Source: Erythrocercus mccallii
Lineage: Eukaryota > Chordata > Aves > Passeriformes > Dicruridae
Reading direction: 5' to 3'
NCBI GenBank assembly: GCA_013397435.1
Contig: VZRG01000033.1
Location: 7,703 to 71,702 of the forward strand
Length of the DNA stretch: 64,000 nt
In this document: positions 9,911 to 24,065 of the stretch, in pieces
Layout of the letters: every line of letters starts with the position of its first letter
Numbering within the stretch: position 1 is the stretch's first letter
Translations under genes and position numbers: made by a program
Notes under the pieces: generated by a model
Told to the model about the DNA's origin: nothing
Seen by the model: only the letters and a program-made list of their open reading frames with translations
The model's database searches: none

Positions 9911-12900
9911 CCATGTAAAGCAAAAAATGTAACCTTATTTATTCTTCCACAAGAAACTTGCATGTTGATTCAAGACTATTTAGGCTCACAAGAACTTTGC
10001 CATTGATTTCTTTGGCTGTAAAATGGGGTCTTTAGCTTGATAAATATTTCCATTTTTATAAGGAGGTTGAGAATGATTATTTCATTACATTTCAGCTTGA
10101 TTTTCTTTGTGAGAACTGGCTATGGATAGCTAATACAGGACAGAAGTAAACATTTCTAATGAACATGAAAGAATATGTATGTATGGCTATATGATATTCA
10201 TAGCCTCTGGTCTGAGCAACTTAGTCTTTTGTGGAGTCAAAAAGAGATGAGCAGACTCTATACACTTACATTTCTAGCATTGTTTCTGTTATTGTTTTAT
10301 TCTTTAGTAAATCTATCCAGAAGAATGTCATCCTGTCTTTGGCCTGCCATGAAATTCATCCTGTAGTGCTTTTGTTCTCTGGCAGAATGGCTCCATGGCT
10401 GCAGTACTCCTTCACCTAAAGACTGCATGGTTTGTCCCTAAACCTTGATGTTTTACTTTATCCAAGCAGCACAGTGTTAGTCATCTATGTCTGGCACAAA
10501 ACCAAACCTGTGCTGCCAGCTGCTACAGGTGGATGATTTGCTTTAGCTCAACAGGTGGAGCTGTGACTTCGTTAGCCTCTTGATTCAAGCTAAAATTAAT
10601 CTCCCTGAGCAGGTCCATGACTCAATTTTGCTCAGGTGTTTTACACTCTCTAAATTTGTACCTACATTTGCATTGCTGATGGAAAGTTTTTAACCTCTTG
10701 ACCCATAAAACATTTCAGGTAATGAGAAGTATATATGCTTATGTATTCATCAAGAATACTTGTTCATTTGTGGGAATGTGGTGGTTCTAGGGAGCTTCTA
10801 TGGGAGTTGTTTTTTTTTTAACCTCAGCTTCATGTATTAATGGACAAATTAGATAAGATCTAAGATGGTATTTCCACTTAGTCCTCTTTGAGCAAGGTCC
10901 ACCTTGCATGACTGATTTTTTGGGATCTATTTTTTTTTGTTAGGTTCTCAAAGACTGTAGAGATGTTTGGAATAATTCTGTCTTCAGTGTGTTTAGAAGA
11001 AGCTAGTTCCATTGGAGTTATACTAATAATATTTATAAAAACAGCAAACACATTGCTCATACATGCTAAAATTCTCATTTCATAAACTATTTACAACTCC
11101 TATGAGCCCTTTGTTGCCTTGATTTAGCTGGAGCTGATCAATTGGTGGTTGGAATGAATGAAGGATCATTCTGTGTTGGGAAAATATATCATAGGACAAC
11201 AAGGGAGTGGCTTAAAATAAATTGGGATAATAGTGTGAGGATCCATCTGTAAAAGTTTTTGCTTCTCCAAAGATTTCTATTTTCTGTATTCTCATATTTT
11301 TTATTCATTTTTACATACCTCTGTGTAAACTTGTTTTATCTAATGAATGTTTAGAGAAAGGTTGTTTTCCTAGGGATTTGTGCATCCCTGGGTAAATCAG
11401 TGCTTCAAAAGTGATACTAGATGTTCACTATTCATGTCAGAAGTGTTCCTGATACTGCACTTACAGTGGCAAAGTTAATTAGGGGAACAAAGACAATTCT
11501 AACTGAAGATTTCAAGTCACAGCATCTCCAGCAAAGAAATAATCATTGTGATTAGATGAAGCAAAAAGCTTCCAAACAAACACCAGACTAAAATATGCTG
11601 AAAACATTCACTGAATGCTTATAAAAAAATAAGCAGAAATCAAAATGGGAGAGGCTTTTTAATGAAGAGACGTATAGGGTAAATTAATCAAATAAATTGT
11701 TTGTTATTAATAATGTGACCAGCTACAGTAAGATTCCAATAAATATGCCCAGTGGGGATGGAAAATCTACACAACTGAAATTACATTGATGAATTTATCC
11801 TAGTTTCCAGCACCTTCTGAGTATGTATTTAGGAAACAAAAGGTCATAAAGATAGCCTGACTCAACTGAAAATGGACTCAACTGTTGTTGTGGTGTTTTT
11901 TTTTGGTTTTTTTTTTTTTTGGTTGTTTTTTTTTTTTTTAATGGAGATACTTCTCTTTGACAGTGGAAGTAATTTCAAGTTACTTAAGGATATTAAATGT
12001 ATCACTGCTTAGGCAGAGAATTCTTAGCAGAAATATCAGCATAAGAGTGACCTTTACTTTTGCTAGAAGACTCATTGGGAATGGTAGGGAAAGCATGTTA
12101 TTACTTCTCATGCCTGAAGAAACAGGAGGTTAGTCTTTAATGGAATACTAAAATATGTTGGTTCTAAAATATGAATGAGTCACTGTAGTTACGTAGAAAT
12201 AAGTACAGTAATCAAAAGGCAATCCCAACACAAATTCCTTCTTAGAAATCAAAAGAAAATCTCAAAAAACACAGAATCTGAATAAAGATTAATCCTGTCC
12301 AAATTGCTTAGCTTTGATGTGTTTTCACAAGAGTCTGTCTCCATCTCTGAGCCCGGATTTCTATTTCATTGTTGACTACTTAAGAATTGTTTACATCTTG
12401 CATTGTTGGTGTCTGAGTCAATGTTACCCACAAACCTGAAATTCTGAGTTGTCACAGGCTTGGTTCAAGGCTAAACTCCTCACCTAGGAATTTTTTTTTC
12501 TCATACAATTTTACTTGCCATTGAACACAGGAAAAAACCTCTCAAATGTCAAACAAAATGAGTGTGCAGAAAGTTACTCTTATATGCAATATTTTTTATT
12601 TTTCATCTCTTGCATCACAACTTCTAGTTTTAATTGTTTAACTGCTTTATATTACTCCATGATTAATTCACATCAACCATGCACTCAAGCTCTGTCTCAT
12701 GACAGAGTGAATATATTGTTTGGACATTTTTCAGTGTGCATGTCCTCACTGAAGACTACCTTTTGCATGGTTGGTATAAGTCAGACCTGATCATCCCAGG
12801 CTCAGCTGTCAGCTGCATTCACACTTTCAAGCATCCTATTAGTCAGTTATAAGAAACTAACAACATAAAGCAAAGCTTTGCTCCCAAATCAATGGCTGCA

Positions 12901-13030
12901 CCTCACATTCAGCTATCACCACAGAATTAGTGTCAGCTCCGATAGTTAGACTTCTGAGTTAAGTGCCGCTACTTCAGCCTAAAATACCATAACTTCTCTA
13001 GTATTCATTCTGTTGGATCGCATAGACATG
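9911..13030. other. Intergenic, no gene seen
   Basis: AT-rich non-repetitive DNA apart from a T-rich tract with G pairs at 11894-11939. No domain-bearing open frame, RNA gene or recognisable transposon. Short frames (for example 12515-12790) look accidental. Confidence 0.4.
11894..11939. repeat. T-rich tract with GG interruptions
   Basis: Four T runs separated by GG or GGTTG, up to 14 T long. Low-complexity sequence. Confidence 0.75.
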
Positions 13031-13090
13031 AAAACAAAAAAACAAACCAAGAAAACCCCCAAAAACCCCAAAACCAAAAAACCACAAAAG
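13031..13090. repeat. A/C-rich tract
   Basis: Nearly pure A and C over about 60 bases, with C5, C4 and several C2 runs separated by A runs of four to six. The minus strand has G5 and G4 runs with T-only loops, so at most a weak quadruplex is expected. Confidence 0.65.
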
Positions 13091-16000
13091 GGAGTCCTGA
13101 CAATCAGGAAGCAGTTCTAACTGGGTGTGTAACACCCTAGACTTACAAAAGATTTGATAGGGTCACAGGACTTTTCTCTGTCTCTTGTTCGTATTTTTCT
13201 CATCAGCCCAGTGACTGAAGCTTCTGTTAGGGATTTAAGCGATTCAGTTTCTTTACTACTTCAGGAAATGTGAATCCAAACCTTACAATTTGAGGTAATT
13301 GTTTTAACCACTGCCCGGTGGAATAATCTGTGGAATTTTCTTGATTTTGCTTGTTCATTTTATTCTGCTTGGTTTAATACAGTCAAGGTCTGCTTTAATC
13401 TGAAACAGGATCTCATTGTGGGTAAATTTTGAGACATCTGTGTAATTAAGTCTCCCTCTCTTGCTCTTTGGCCTTATGTATTTGAGTTCACTCATAATGG
13501 AGGCACTTCAGATTTTGAGAGCCCTATATCAGAAAAAAGCTTTATGATCATGTGTAAGAAATTCTTGAACCAGAAAGTTGAAAATATGTTGTCTTGCCAA
13601 GTCTATTCATTGGACCTACTAGCAACAGCCAAGTAAGGTATCTAATTTTAGGAACATTTATGCTTCAGACATGTCAGAAAATGTTTAAGTTACTTCCTTT
13701 TCTTTCTCTGGTTGCTTAGTTTGGGCAGTTGTGAATTACGTTTTCAGGAAACATCTCCTAACAGAAATACGTGGGCAGCTATTTCCAGGTTATGAACTTT
13801 AACAAGTTCTTTGGACAAAGAGAGTAAGCCTTTCACTGTAGTAATTATAGGCACCTTCTGGATCAAGCCTGAAGGATCTTCCAAGGTTGCTAACAGTAAG
13901 CAGAAGCAGTCCTAATTTTAATCTGCTTGCTGAACCTCCATTATCTTCACAACTACATAAAAGTACAGTTCTTGTCTTACATTTTAAGAAACCCTGTCAA
14001 TTTGTCAAAGCACAGTAATTAATTAGTAACTAATTGCTTGTAGAAAGCTGTTTATGTGCCCAAGATCCTGAAAGTTTTTTTTTTTTTTTTTCCTGAAGAG
14101 CAATACTCATGAGAAGCTGTGCATGCATATTGTTAGCTTGCGACAAGTTACCAATTTGCAGGTCACTACCCTCACTCCCCATTCATTATTTTTAAGCTTA
14201 TCATTTCCTTTGTTTGATGATTTGTATCTATCATCCATGCATAAAAACCTGTAAAAAGATTACTGGATTGCAAGGTCTCTTTATGTCTAGCTGCTTTTTC
14301 ATTCTCAGTGCACCTGTGGTAACTGTCAGGAAAGGGTAGGAGAACTTGGCTCCAGCATCTTATTTTGTTTTTTAGGATATATATAGAGCAAGGATTGAAG
14401 GGGTGTTCTTGCTTGGTGCAACTGGCTCTATGGGCTGAAGAAAGCAAACTCTGTTTTCCAGAGGTGAAACATGTATAGGTCATTCTGCGAAAACAGCCCT
14501 GAGTGTTAGAACGTGTAAAGAATAATAATGATTTTTAGCTGTGGAAACTGAAGTGACTCTGGGAAGTAGTTAAGGCTTGATATTGAAAACACCCAACAAA
14601 CTAGCCTTTGAATCGGCATTCCAGGAATCATAAAAATTATATGCCTGATAAAAAGGCCATAAAACATTTTAAAGGTTTTTCCTTCTCCAGAAATGCAACA
14701 TAGGACTTTTCAAAGAAAAACTGGTTTGATTTTTTTTCCACAGCCAGGGATATTGTCCTGTAGTTTTGTTCTCTGAACCATTTTGTGTTAATCTTACCAC
14801 AAAGACTAAAGAAATACTCAGGTCAATACTTTGCAGGGAAAAATTTTGCTCCAAGTAGTTGGAGTTCAATAAACTTGTAAGCAACTGAAAAAAAGGGGTC
14901 TTATTACTGAAGTTTCAGGCAGCCTTAATCATAGCCACTGCTACCATGTATAATTTATAAACGTATGTATCCTCCTAGGTGCTCTGTGTGACAGTATTTT
15001 GCAATATGGTGTTGCCCTTTTTTTAATGTTGTACTTTGGAGTAGCTCCATGGTTAAATGGAATGGTTAGAAGGATGCAGTTATTGTTGATATTTATAATT
15101 TCTTGATAACCTACGCACTGTATAGTGCTTACAAACAAGACTTTTAATAATAACTTTTTAATCATGAGGTTCTTAGAAAGTGCAGAGGGAATACTGTGAT
15201 GTAATGCATAGATTTTTAAATATATATTAAAAAAATGAAAGTGACAGGCACATTTGGTATACAAGGAAAAATATGCTGTTCTTTAAGTGTTTTAACGCAC
15301 AGATTGTATCCAATTATACAGAGCTTTAATTATTTCCTAAAGACTCTGTTCTGAAAATATAGACATTATAGTGCTGTTGGCCCAGGAGGATGTGATATAT
15401 TTCTTTTTGAATAAGGCTCTTTCAACCTGCCATCTCTTTATGGGTAGACCTTTTTATCTGTACAGATGAAACTAGCTTGTTATAGCAGCTCAAACATAAT
15501 TAATGATCTGTTTGTGCAGAACAGTTAAGGGACAAAGAAACAGTCTCTCATTACTTCTTATTTCTCCATCTTAAAATTAGGAGATTTTTTGACTGGCAAA
15601 AAAAATACATCACCAATACTACAAGGTCTGGGTGAAGTGTACTGGTAGCAGGATTAAGAAAGTCTTGCTTCATTTCAGACTATATGTGACCTTGGGGGAT
15701 CTCAGTTATGTCTTGGCACAAAAAAATTAATGTTTCATTTTGTAGTGGTACATCTTTCACCTTTATGTGGACTTAAAAATGTAAATAAAATTGCTTTCTG
15801 TCAATGGGCTATGTGAAGGTCACAGTCATATTCACCACAAGAATTCTAAGTGCCATTTGACCCATCATTCGTTCAGTAGATAACAATGCATTCCATTCCC
15901 TTCCAGTAATCTAATTTGTAAGCACTTTGTAGCCCAACATTTTATGCCTAGTTGCTAAAAAGTAAGAAATAAACCTTTAATAACTTGTATTGTATAACTT

Positions 16001-18100
16001 GAATGTCTGTGTATCAAATGAGAAGACTTTAGAGTGTCAGGACATCTTGTATTGTAGTCTTGTAATGAGACTGAGTATTATAAAAAATAGTAGGAATGAC
16101 TAGCAAAGAAGTTTAAGGTCTCTGTGATAGATGTACTTTAAACTTTTATGTGCATGTCTCACACAATTCTCCCAGATCATCTTTGTGGCATGTTTGGCAT
16201 AAACTGTTAAAATTGAATAGAAATAAAAGCTACTGTACATGCTATTTAGAGATGAAGATGGATAAAAACAAAGTTTTAATTAAATGGGATTTTTCTAATT
16301 TTGACAATGCAAGATCTGGGATAAGTGTGAAGTTTGTTTGCCACAATGCAGACTACCCAAGTGCCCACAGACGTCTCTCTGGATATCTGGAACATTTCTT
16401 GGCCAGAGCTTCAGCCAGTATTAAGTCTGGATGGTTCCCCTGATCTGGCCATATGTGACTATGCATGCCTTCTGTTACTGCTTCCTCTCTTGGCTAGCAG
16501 ACAATTGTTCCAAAAGTGTGTAAACTGTTAAGCTTTGAAACAGAAACAAACCCTTAAATGCTTAATGCTGGCATGAGACTTTCCTACATGCAGATAATTC
16601 TGCATTTGCTCAGTAGAAACAATAGATTCTTTTTCTCCAGAATGTGAACAATATATTTTTCTTAAATATTTATGTGCTGTGTTATTTAGAGCCTCATTAG
16701 AAACACCAGATATTGGCCACAGGTAGGATCAGGACACTAGATTAAGTGAACTGATTTGGCCTTAACTTCATTTCTGTATCCTGTGGAACACACTGAATAC
16801 ACGACCATGGGTTTATCTCAACTGATTTCAGAGGAACTGGTAAAAACTAACCGCTATTAGACTCTACAAGCACTTTACAGCAGCAGAATTTGATGGAACA
16901 CACTTCCCAGACTCCTCCTAGATATCCATGCATCTCTAAAAAAATCTGACTTGCAGTATTAAGCAAAGATACTGTGAATTAAATTTTTAACAAATATAAT
17001 CTTAGATTTCTGTGGTGAGATTTCGTATAGGTTCTTATGTTAGGAACAGAACGAGTTCTCCCAATGGCTGGTACTGGGGAACTCAGTACCTTTCATGAGG
17101 TAGATGTCTGTAAAGGGTTATTGTAGAGAACATACCTGGGTCTCTTTCTTAAAACATAACTGCAGAGCCAGATGCAGACAACTTAGGTTGTTGGCTAGGC
17201 TGTCTTTTGAGCTACAGGAGCAGGAAGTATTCCTAATCCTGAACATATGCAGCTCAGTTAGGAAATCAAAATGTTTGAGCGAAGAAAGAGCACCTTCCTC
17301 TTAGGTGAACTTAGGTCAGCATGGGTGTGTAGCTGTGCACAAACATAATTGTCTTCATCTTGGAAATTACTCACATGCTGGCAAAGAAGATCTCTATGTT
17401 TGACCATACAGATACATTGTTGAATTCTGTCCTGAGCCTCAGCATAAATGAACAAGATGAATATTATAGCCGAGGCACAGGAGTAAAGATCTGTCTTCCA
17501 GAAATTACCGTGTTCTTCCTCATGTTGACTACTTTACTTACCTTTGTTTGCAAAGGTGTTTCTAGGCTAAATAAGGGATATGAGGTCAGTGTTTATTTGT
17601 AATATTCATGGCAAAACTCAGCTTGAAGTGAAAGCAAGCCTGGGAGTCTAAAGGAAATGATTCTTTTGTTTATTAACCAAGAGGGAATATTTTTCAGAAT
17701 TGATGTGTTTAAAAGAAGTCTCCTGTTAAGCTCAATGAGATCTCAGAATGTATGCTGTCTATAACCAAGATTACTACATGTTTTGCAGAAGTAAAGCTTG
17801 AGGGTTTTATGTTGATTTATTTTTCCTTTTACCTTTTTATGCCATTTTTTTTGAGGAAAAGTACAAGCAGGAGAGAGCCCTAGGGGTTATAAAATGTACT
17901 CTCAATATATTATAAAAAGCAGCAAATGTGTGAAGAAAAGTATAATATTTGCCTATAGTATTTGCTAGGTTTAATCTGATCTAAAGCCCATCAATGAAAT
18001 AACTGGACATTTTTCTGCACTACCTCTAGATAGGTTTAAGAAAGTTTTCCACAAAAAAGATTTCAGAGCTTCGTAAAAAGTACAAAATCCCCTACAAACA
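13091..18100. other. Intergenic, no gene seen
   Basis: AT-rich, mostly unique DNA. A T17 run lies at 14075-14091. No coding frame with protein character, no tRNA- or miRNA-like structure recognised, and no clear transposon. Confidence 0.4.
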
Positions 18101-18106
18101 AATGCT

Positions 18107-18138
18107 CCCCCCACCACCCCCTCCCAAAAAAAAACCCC
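18107..18138 (-). other. C-run tract, possible minus-strand quadruplex
   Basis: C6 (18107-18112), C5 (18117-18121), C3 (18123-18125) and, after an A9 loop, C4 (18135-18138). Four G3-or-longer runs on the minus strand with loops of 4, 1 and 9 nt meet a relaxed quadruplex rule. Confidence 0.45.
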
Positions 18139-19213
18139 AAGAAACCTGACAACAAAGATAAATCAGAAGTGCAGAGGAGTGAAAGGTGCTACCTATCTTG
18201 GGCTGGTTTTAGGTGTTCATCTCCAAACAACTACATCACTTGTCTGGCTGACCAACCACAAGGACACTGGTGGGGAAGCTGGAGGTGCAAAGCAGTTCCC
18301 TGCAAGTCACACTAACCACACCCATCCACCAGCAGCAGTAATGCTGGATACTCAGTGGGACAGCACACTACAGCTACAGTGTCTCTGTGGTAGGCAATTG
18401 TCCTATCTGTCATAAACAAGGACATTCATATATAACCAGGAACAATTCACCAGTTCTGAACAATTAATGGTATGATAACACATTTAATCTTTAATTGAAG
18501 TTGGAGACCTTATGAAATAATAAAACTGGGAGGCAGAAATAGTATAAAATATATGGATTTGTCAGTAATTGATTAAAAAATCAAAAAACACCCCACGAAT
18601 CCTGCTCTCATTATGCCATCTCAGATTGGTGTTTTGAGATATTATGTGCTTTTGCAACTAACTCATCTGTAATAAAAGGACATGAGCAGAGAAATGTGAC
18701 TCAGAAAAGGATTTAAAAGCACTAAACATATCAAATACCTCAGAAATCTATTCATAGCTCATTGTCAATGAGAGAGGCCTTGCAGAAGAATGGTAAACAA
18801 TCTCTTTTCTTGGTATTAACAGAGCTGAGCAACAATCTTTAGAAGCCAAAATGTTCTGCTCTGTTTGACCTAGGGTGAATAGCCAGGCTGAGCTCCCTGC
18901 AAGTTTTTACACATTACTTATGTGCTTTCTATATTATTTTGAAGATAATAGCAAATAAACCAAAGGATATTTGCACTTGTCCATTGTATTTTTGCAAATA
19001 AATCCAGGCAGAGTTTTAGTGTTAGTAAATTTTTCACTATGAAGAAAGGAGATTTACTTGATGTCATTTTTTTTTTCTGGTATGGTGGAAACTGTTAGTG
19101 CCAGTCAATCGAAACAACAAAACATATTCTAAACTCTGAATATGTAGCACAGGTTGCAGTGAGACTCTTCACATATATAAACACTTGCTTCCATCCTCTA
19201 CTGAATAGAAGCA
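18139..19213. other. Intergenic, no gene seen
   Basis: Unique AT-rich sequence up to the 3' end of the first CR1. The open frame at 18179-18415 lacks any recognisable domain. Confidence 0.4.
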
Positions 19214-20170
19214 TATCACAGAATATGCTGAGTTGGAAGGGACCCACAAGGATCATAGAGTCCAGCTCCTGTTTCTTCAAAGAAGCACCCCCCAAGAGTG
19301 CCCAAGAGCATGGTCCGAATGCTTCTTGAACTCTGTCAGGCTTTATGCTGTGACCACTTCCTTGAGGAGCCTGTTCCAGTGCTCAACCATCCTCTGGTGA
19401 AAATCCTTTTTCTAATATCCAAACTAAACCTCCCTTGACGCAGCTTCAGGACATGCCCTCACTGGTCCCGTTGTTGGTTGCCACAGAGAAGAGATCAGTG
19501 CCTCTTCTTCCCCTCATGAGGAAATTGTAACTGCAATGAGATCTTCCCTCAGTCTCTTCTTCTCCAGGCTGAACAGACCAAGTGACCTCAGGCACTCTTC
19601 ATGCGGTTTCTCCTCAAGGCCTTTTACCATTCTTGCCTCCCTCTTTTGGTCACTCTCCATAGTTTAATGGCACCCAAAGCTGCACACAATATTCAAGGTG
19701 AGGCCGCCCCAGTGCAGAGCAGTGTGGGACAATCCCCTCCCTTGCCTGGCTGTCAATGCTGTGCCTGATGCCCCCCAGGACATGGGTGGCTCTCCTGGCT
19801 GCCTGGCTGTCTCATATCTAATTTCCTGTCAACCAGGACCCCTGGTCCCTTTCCACAGTGCTGCTTTCCAGCATCTCATGCCCTAGTCTGTCTGTACATC
19901 CAAGGTTGCCCCATCCCAGGTGTAGAATCTGACCCTTTCCCTTTTTAAATTTCGTGCAGTTGGTGATTTCCCTGTTCTGTAATTTGTTGAGGTCTCTCTG
20001 CAAGGCCTCCTGCCTTCAAGAGGTCAACAGCTCCTCCCAGTTTTGTGTTGGCTGTGAACTTACTTGGTATCCCTTCCCATCCTGTGCCTAAGTCATTTAT
20101 AAAGATGTTGAAGAGCACAGGGCAGAGGATGAAGCCCTGTGTAACCCCACTACCATTACACATTGGTGAA
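19214..20170 (-). mobile_element. CR1 LINE, 5'-truncated, minus strand
   Basis: On the plus strand the element starts with the reverse complement of the CR1 3' end (ATCACAGAATatgctGAGTTGGAAGGGACCC), then antisense 3' UTR and ORF2: GGAGCCTGTTCCAGTGCTCAACC, TTCTTCTCCAGGCTGAACAGACC, AAGATGTTGAAGAGCACAGG. On the minus strand, 20163-19945 translates to a reverse-transcriptase piece with the motif TQGFILCPVLFNIFINDL; the usual F-ADD-TKL catalytic box has become FTANTKL, so the enzyme is dead. The region beyond 20170 (toward the CR1 5' end) is absent, as is usual for this family. Frame changes and divergence indicate an old insertion. Confidence 0.93.
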
Positions 20171-23140
20171 AGTAAGAGTTCAATTTAACTTGATTTTTGG
20201 TCAGTTTTGTTTAGCTATTAATTTCCTAATGTATTCTCTGGTGCATATTACAAAATGACCCAGCACAGTTCTGGAAAAAGATGATTGTCCATTACTTGGA
20301 AGGAGATAATGTTAAGTGATCTTGGTTACACCGTCCAGAGTCTCATCTGAGATTCTCATCTGGTGCAGCTAGAGCCTATCTTATCCCCACGGTTGTAGAA
20401 GTTGGCTGGGGTTCTCAGTTAGGACAGAAAGCAAGTCTTTCTGCTTTACGTGCTTTTGCTGGTGATAGTAGCCCAAATGTTGAGAAAACTGTAGCCCAGG
20501 TTTGCCTATCAGTTCTTGGTAACCCTTGAAACCCAATATTTATAGTGGTGACCAGTGCAACATGCATAAGCATGAATGGCATCACTTTGACTTCCCCCTT
20601 TTGTGGCTGTTTCAGCTTGATCCTTCCTCCTCTTACCTCACACGTCAACCAGTGGAACAAGATCTGGCTTTATTTAAGCAGATACCAGTCCATTGCCAGT
20701 CTGTGCCCATGTTTAAACAAAATTCAATCAGGAGTTCAGTTGCACCCTCCTGCTGTGAAGCCTGCCCAGCTCCCTCCACATGGTTCCTCTGCTCCTTTCC
20801 AAGGAATACATATACAAAGTGGGGTTTTTTTGGTACAATAGAAGATGTGTAGGGATTGAATACATTCCACATACGCATATTTGTACAAATTCCTATGTTA
20901 TTCTGTTTGCTTTAGCATAAATACTCATGCAGAAGACAAAGTCAGAGTGACATCTGGAAAAATACATGACATACTTGGTCCAGCAGTGAAGTTTTCCCAT
21001 GTTATTAAGAAAGTTCGTTGTAATGATGGCTGCCACATCTCTGCTTCTGTGATTATCCCAGTCTCAGTTACTGCTTCACATTCTCTGAATCAATATCCTG
21101 GGTGATGGCCATTCATCTGGCATCTGAAGGGACTAAAAAATCAAGATAGTAATCTGTGAAAGATTACTGAGTATGCATATATTTGCTTTGGCCTTGCTTC
21201 TGTGTTGTGTAAAGTTGTGCTCTCACCCTTTCTCCTGCTTGCTCTTCTTGGATAACCATCTGTTACTACTCTGTGCAGCCATATGTAGGTGCTTTGTGAC
21301 ACCTTAGATTTATCTTCTCTTTCACTGATGTGTGAGGGAGGAGAGACCTTGTCTACAACTTAAGCCATCCAAGAGAATCCTACCAAATCAGGTGATTGCT
21401 ATCCTGGAAGCAGGTGTGTGAGTAAGGATTGTCTGTTAAGGTGTCTCAAGCACAGGGAGAGTCTTGAAGTGGCTCAAATGTTGAGTATTGGATGAATGTG
21501 GTGGGCGAGCACAAAGGCTGGTAAAGAAGGCTGTATAGCTTAAATAATGTTTTTTCATGTGCTGTTTTTTATCAAGGATTTTCTTCTTAGAAAGTGGACT
21601 GCCTTGTATTTTTTTTAATCCAGGTTACTGTGCAGGATTGCTTGGACAGGTGGTAACGAGTTTTGATTCAGAGATCTGCCAGGGAGGACAGAGCATAGGC
21701 TCCTGTGAGTAAAGATCAATATTTCTTTGGATCAAAGTTAAGTATAAAGAGGATATACATGAACACATATTGATAGATATAAATATATGTATGTGTATAT
21801 GACAATTAACTTGGCCTGCTTTTGTGGAAGTCCATACTAGCAGAGGATTCTTAGCATTGCCTTTGATGGAGCTTTCAGTTTAGGGCTTGGACAGCTGAAG
21901 TGTGGCTTCTCATCAAACTCAAGTGTTTCAGAACATTACAGGGTGTGGTAAAGACAGGATGCTTTGTGAAAAGGGATGTACTTGCCTTCCAGGTGAACCA
22001 AGAACACAGAAATGCACTTAGGGCACTGTTCCTTGAAGCAGGGCTGTCAGAATTCATTTTTTGTGAAGTGAGTAAAGTATGGAGTGAGGTGAAAGAAAGT
22101 CTTTTGTCTTGAACAGCAACAAATGTTTTGGGAGGATTAAAAATGGTGTGACTTGTTCACAGGTAACTAATCTGCTGTATATATGATTTGGGAAGAGAAC
22201 CTTGGCCTTGGTTCTGTTCTCCCACTACCTTCCTACCTCCTCAGGTGAACCCAAGAATGTTGCCTCCAATGTTTTGTGTTCTGTCCTGTGTGCTCTATTT
22301 CTAAATCTTGGTGACCTCTGATAACTTGGAATCTTCTCAGTGAGCAAAGAATTCTTCAGTACATCACAGCATGAGTTACATCCAGAAAAATTATGTAAGC
22401 AGGACATAATACCTCTGGAGTGCTCTGGCCTGGCTCCTTGGCAAAACAGGTACTTGTTTGATACCTGGCCCTTTTGGGCTGCCAGACACTCTGTGCACAT
22501 ATACCCAGTGAAACACTGATAGACAAGTCCAGGTTTTGGTGTCCTTTTCCTTTGGCTATAAAATAATCAAAAGCTGAGACTCAGGCAGGGCCAGTTAAGT
22601 TGTGGTTGGTCTCAGTATGCAATTGTCAAAGATGTGGAGAATCCTGGCAGGACAGCTGAAGGCCTGAGGGCACATCAGGACATGGAGTTAGAGCTCATAC
22701 AGTGTGGTCAGGAATGTGGATTGTTGCCACAGGGCTGTAGTAAGGGTATCCCTTGGTGGGAGAAGCCTAAGTGAGTGATGAAAATGGCATGGCGATGTTC
22801 TGAGGCTTCACTGTTGTACAGCCAGGGTGTCACTACAGAACATGGAAGTAATTATATAAAAGTAATTCATTTGCATGTGGTCCCATTGACTGGAGACTTT
22901 TGGAAAGTGCATCTTATTATAATTCTTTAGACAAAATCCACATGAATACATTAACCCTTATCTGTGAAATATTTCTGCGGGTTTTGCCCAGGATTTGACC
23001 TTTGGCTCATGGAAGTCCGAATCATTAGATAGGGATTTTTTGGTTGTTGTTATTTACTGGTTTTTAATAATCATCATTTCACAATGCCACCACTAAGCAG
23101 GACTTGTGTTTTACTTTTCTACATTTTGTAATGTTGAAAG
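20171..23140. other. Intergenic, no gene seen
   Basis: Unique sequence with an A/T microsatellite-like patch near 21766-21800. Overlapping frames around 20415-20878 and 22225-22500 show no domain. An exact octamer ATTTGCAT (POU-factor site) lies at 22869-22876 in a block that may be constrained. Confidence 0.4.
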
Positions 23141-23149
23141 AGCCCCACC

Positions 23150-23440
23150 TCACTCTTTTGAAAGTCAAAGAGAGATTGCCACTAGGCAGTAAGCATGATA
23201 GACGCATAATTTGCAGTTACATCCATTTTCTATCTGATACACTTTTCTCTCTGCTATTTAAAAAGTAGATGAACGGGACGATCAGAGCTCTAAAGGAGCT
23301 AACACACCAGTCTCGGGTAAAGCTTTATCTGCCTACTAAGCTGCCATGGCTCACAATAAAATAAATCTTCTTCTATGCAAACAATTTTAAAAATTTGAAA
23401 GCCTTTGTAGGCCAAGCATTACAGGAATGCAGGTATTGCC
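23150..23440. promoter_or_regulatory. Putative conserved non-coding element
   Basis: Non-repetitive block with CpGs retained on an AT-rich background (GACGCATAATTTGCAG, GAACGGGACGATCAGAG, GTCTCGGGTAAAGC), a TTTGAAAGTCAAAG stretch and CAATAAAATAAATC. It resembles a distal enhancer. Inference only. Confidence 0.35.
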
Positions 23441-24061
23441 AGGCAGAAATCTTAATTTCTATCATACACAAGACCTCCAGTGTTAACATTCATAAGGAGT
23501 CTATGAATAGGAGTCCAGAGGAAATTACCTACCTCTTATCAATAGTCACTATTTCCTCTGTCTGTATAGAGGCTTGGAGGAGAATACTTGGTATCTTTAT
23601 TATTAAAATGTCAAGTTATTGCTTCTGTAGATTTCTGGAGTGTTGTGTTACAGCACAAAGAGTGCATGTTCTCTGTGCACAGGGAGCAAAATGTCTATTA
23701 TAGTTTTTAATACTCCCATTATGTGGAGTGTGGAAAAAAATAACTGGCATTCTTGGTTTTCTTCATGTAGAGGGATTGCTTAGCTGTCCCTGGTCCGGTG
23801 AAGGAGAATCAGAGATTGGAGTACAAGGTTTGCAAAGGAGAGCTTTGTAGAAACCCACTGCTTACCTAGCCATAAAAGCTGGCAATTCTATAATGGAAAA
23901 AAAGAGAGGGTGGGCTCAATTTCCCCTGCAATGATCACCGAGACAGGTTCGTAGCTAGGCCTGATTTGCCTTTAATAGTAATTTTAGAAGGGTACAACGT
24001 GTGGAGTGACTGATGGCTTACACCAGTGGAAAGGAAAGAAGGTTTTTAGGACTAAAATGAG

Positions 24062-24065
<4 letters not shown>
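23441..24065. other. Intergenic, no gene seen
   Basis: Unique sequence leading into the long T run. The frame at 23395-23703 overlaps the CNE-like block and has no domain. Confidence 0.4.

Noticed and set aside
16781..16860. CTGATTTCAGAGGAACTGG resembling a common ancient repeat end
   Set aside because: A single short match without collinear flanking support.
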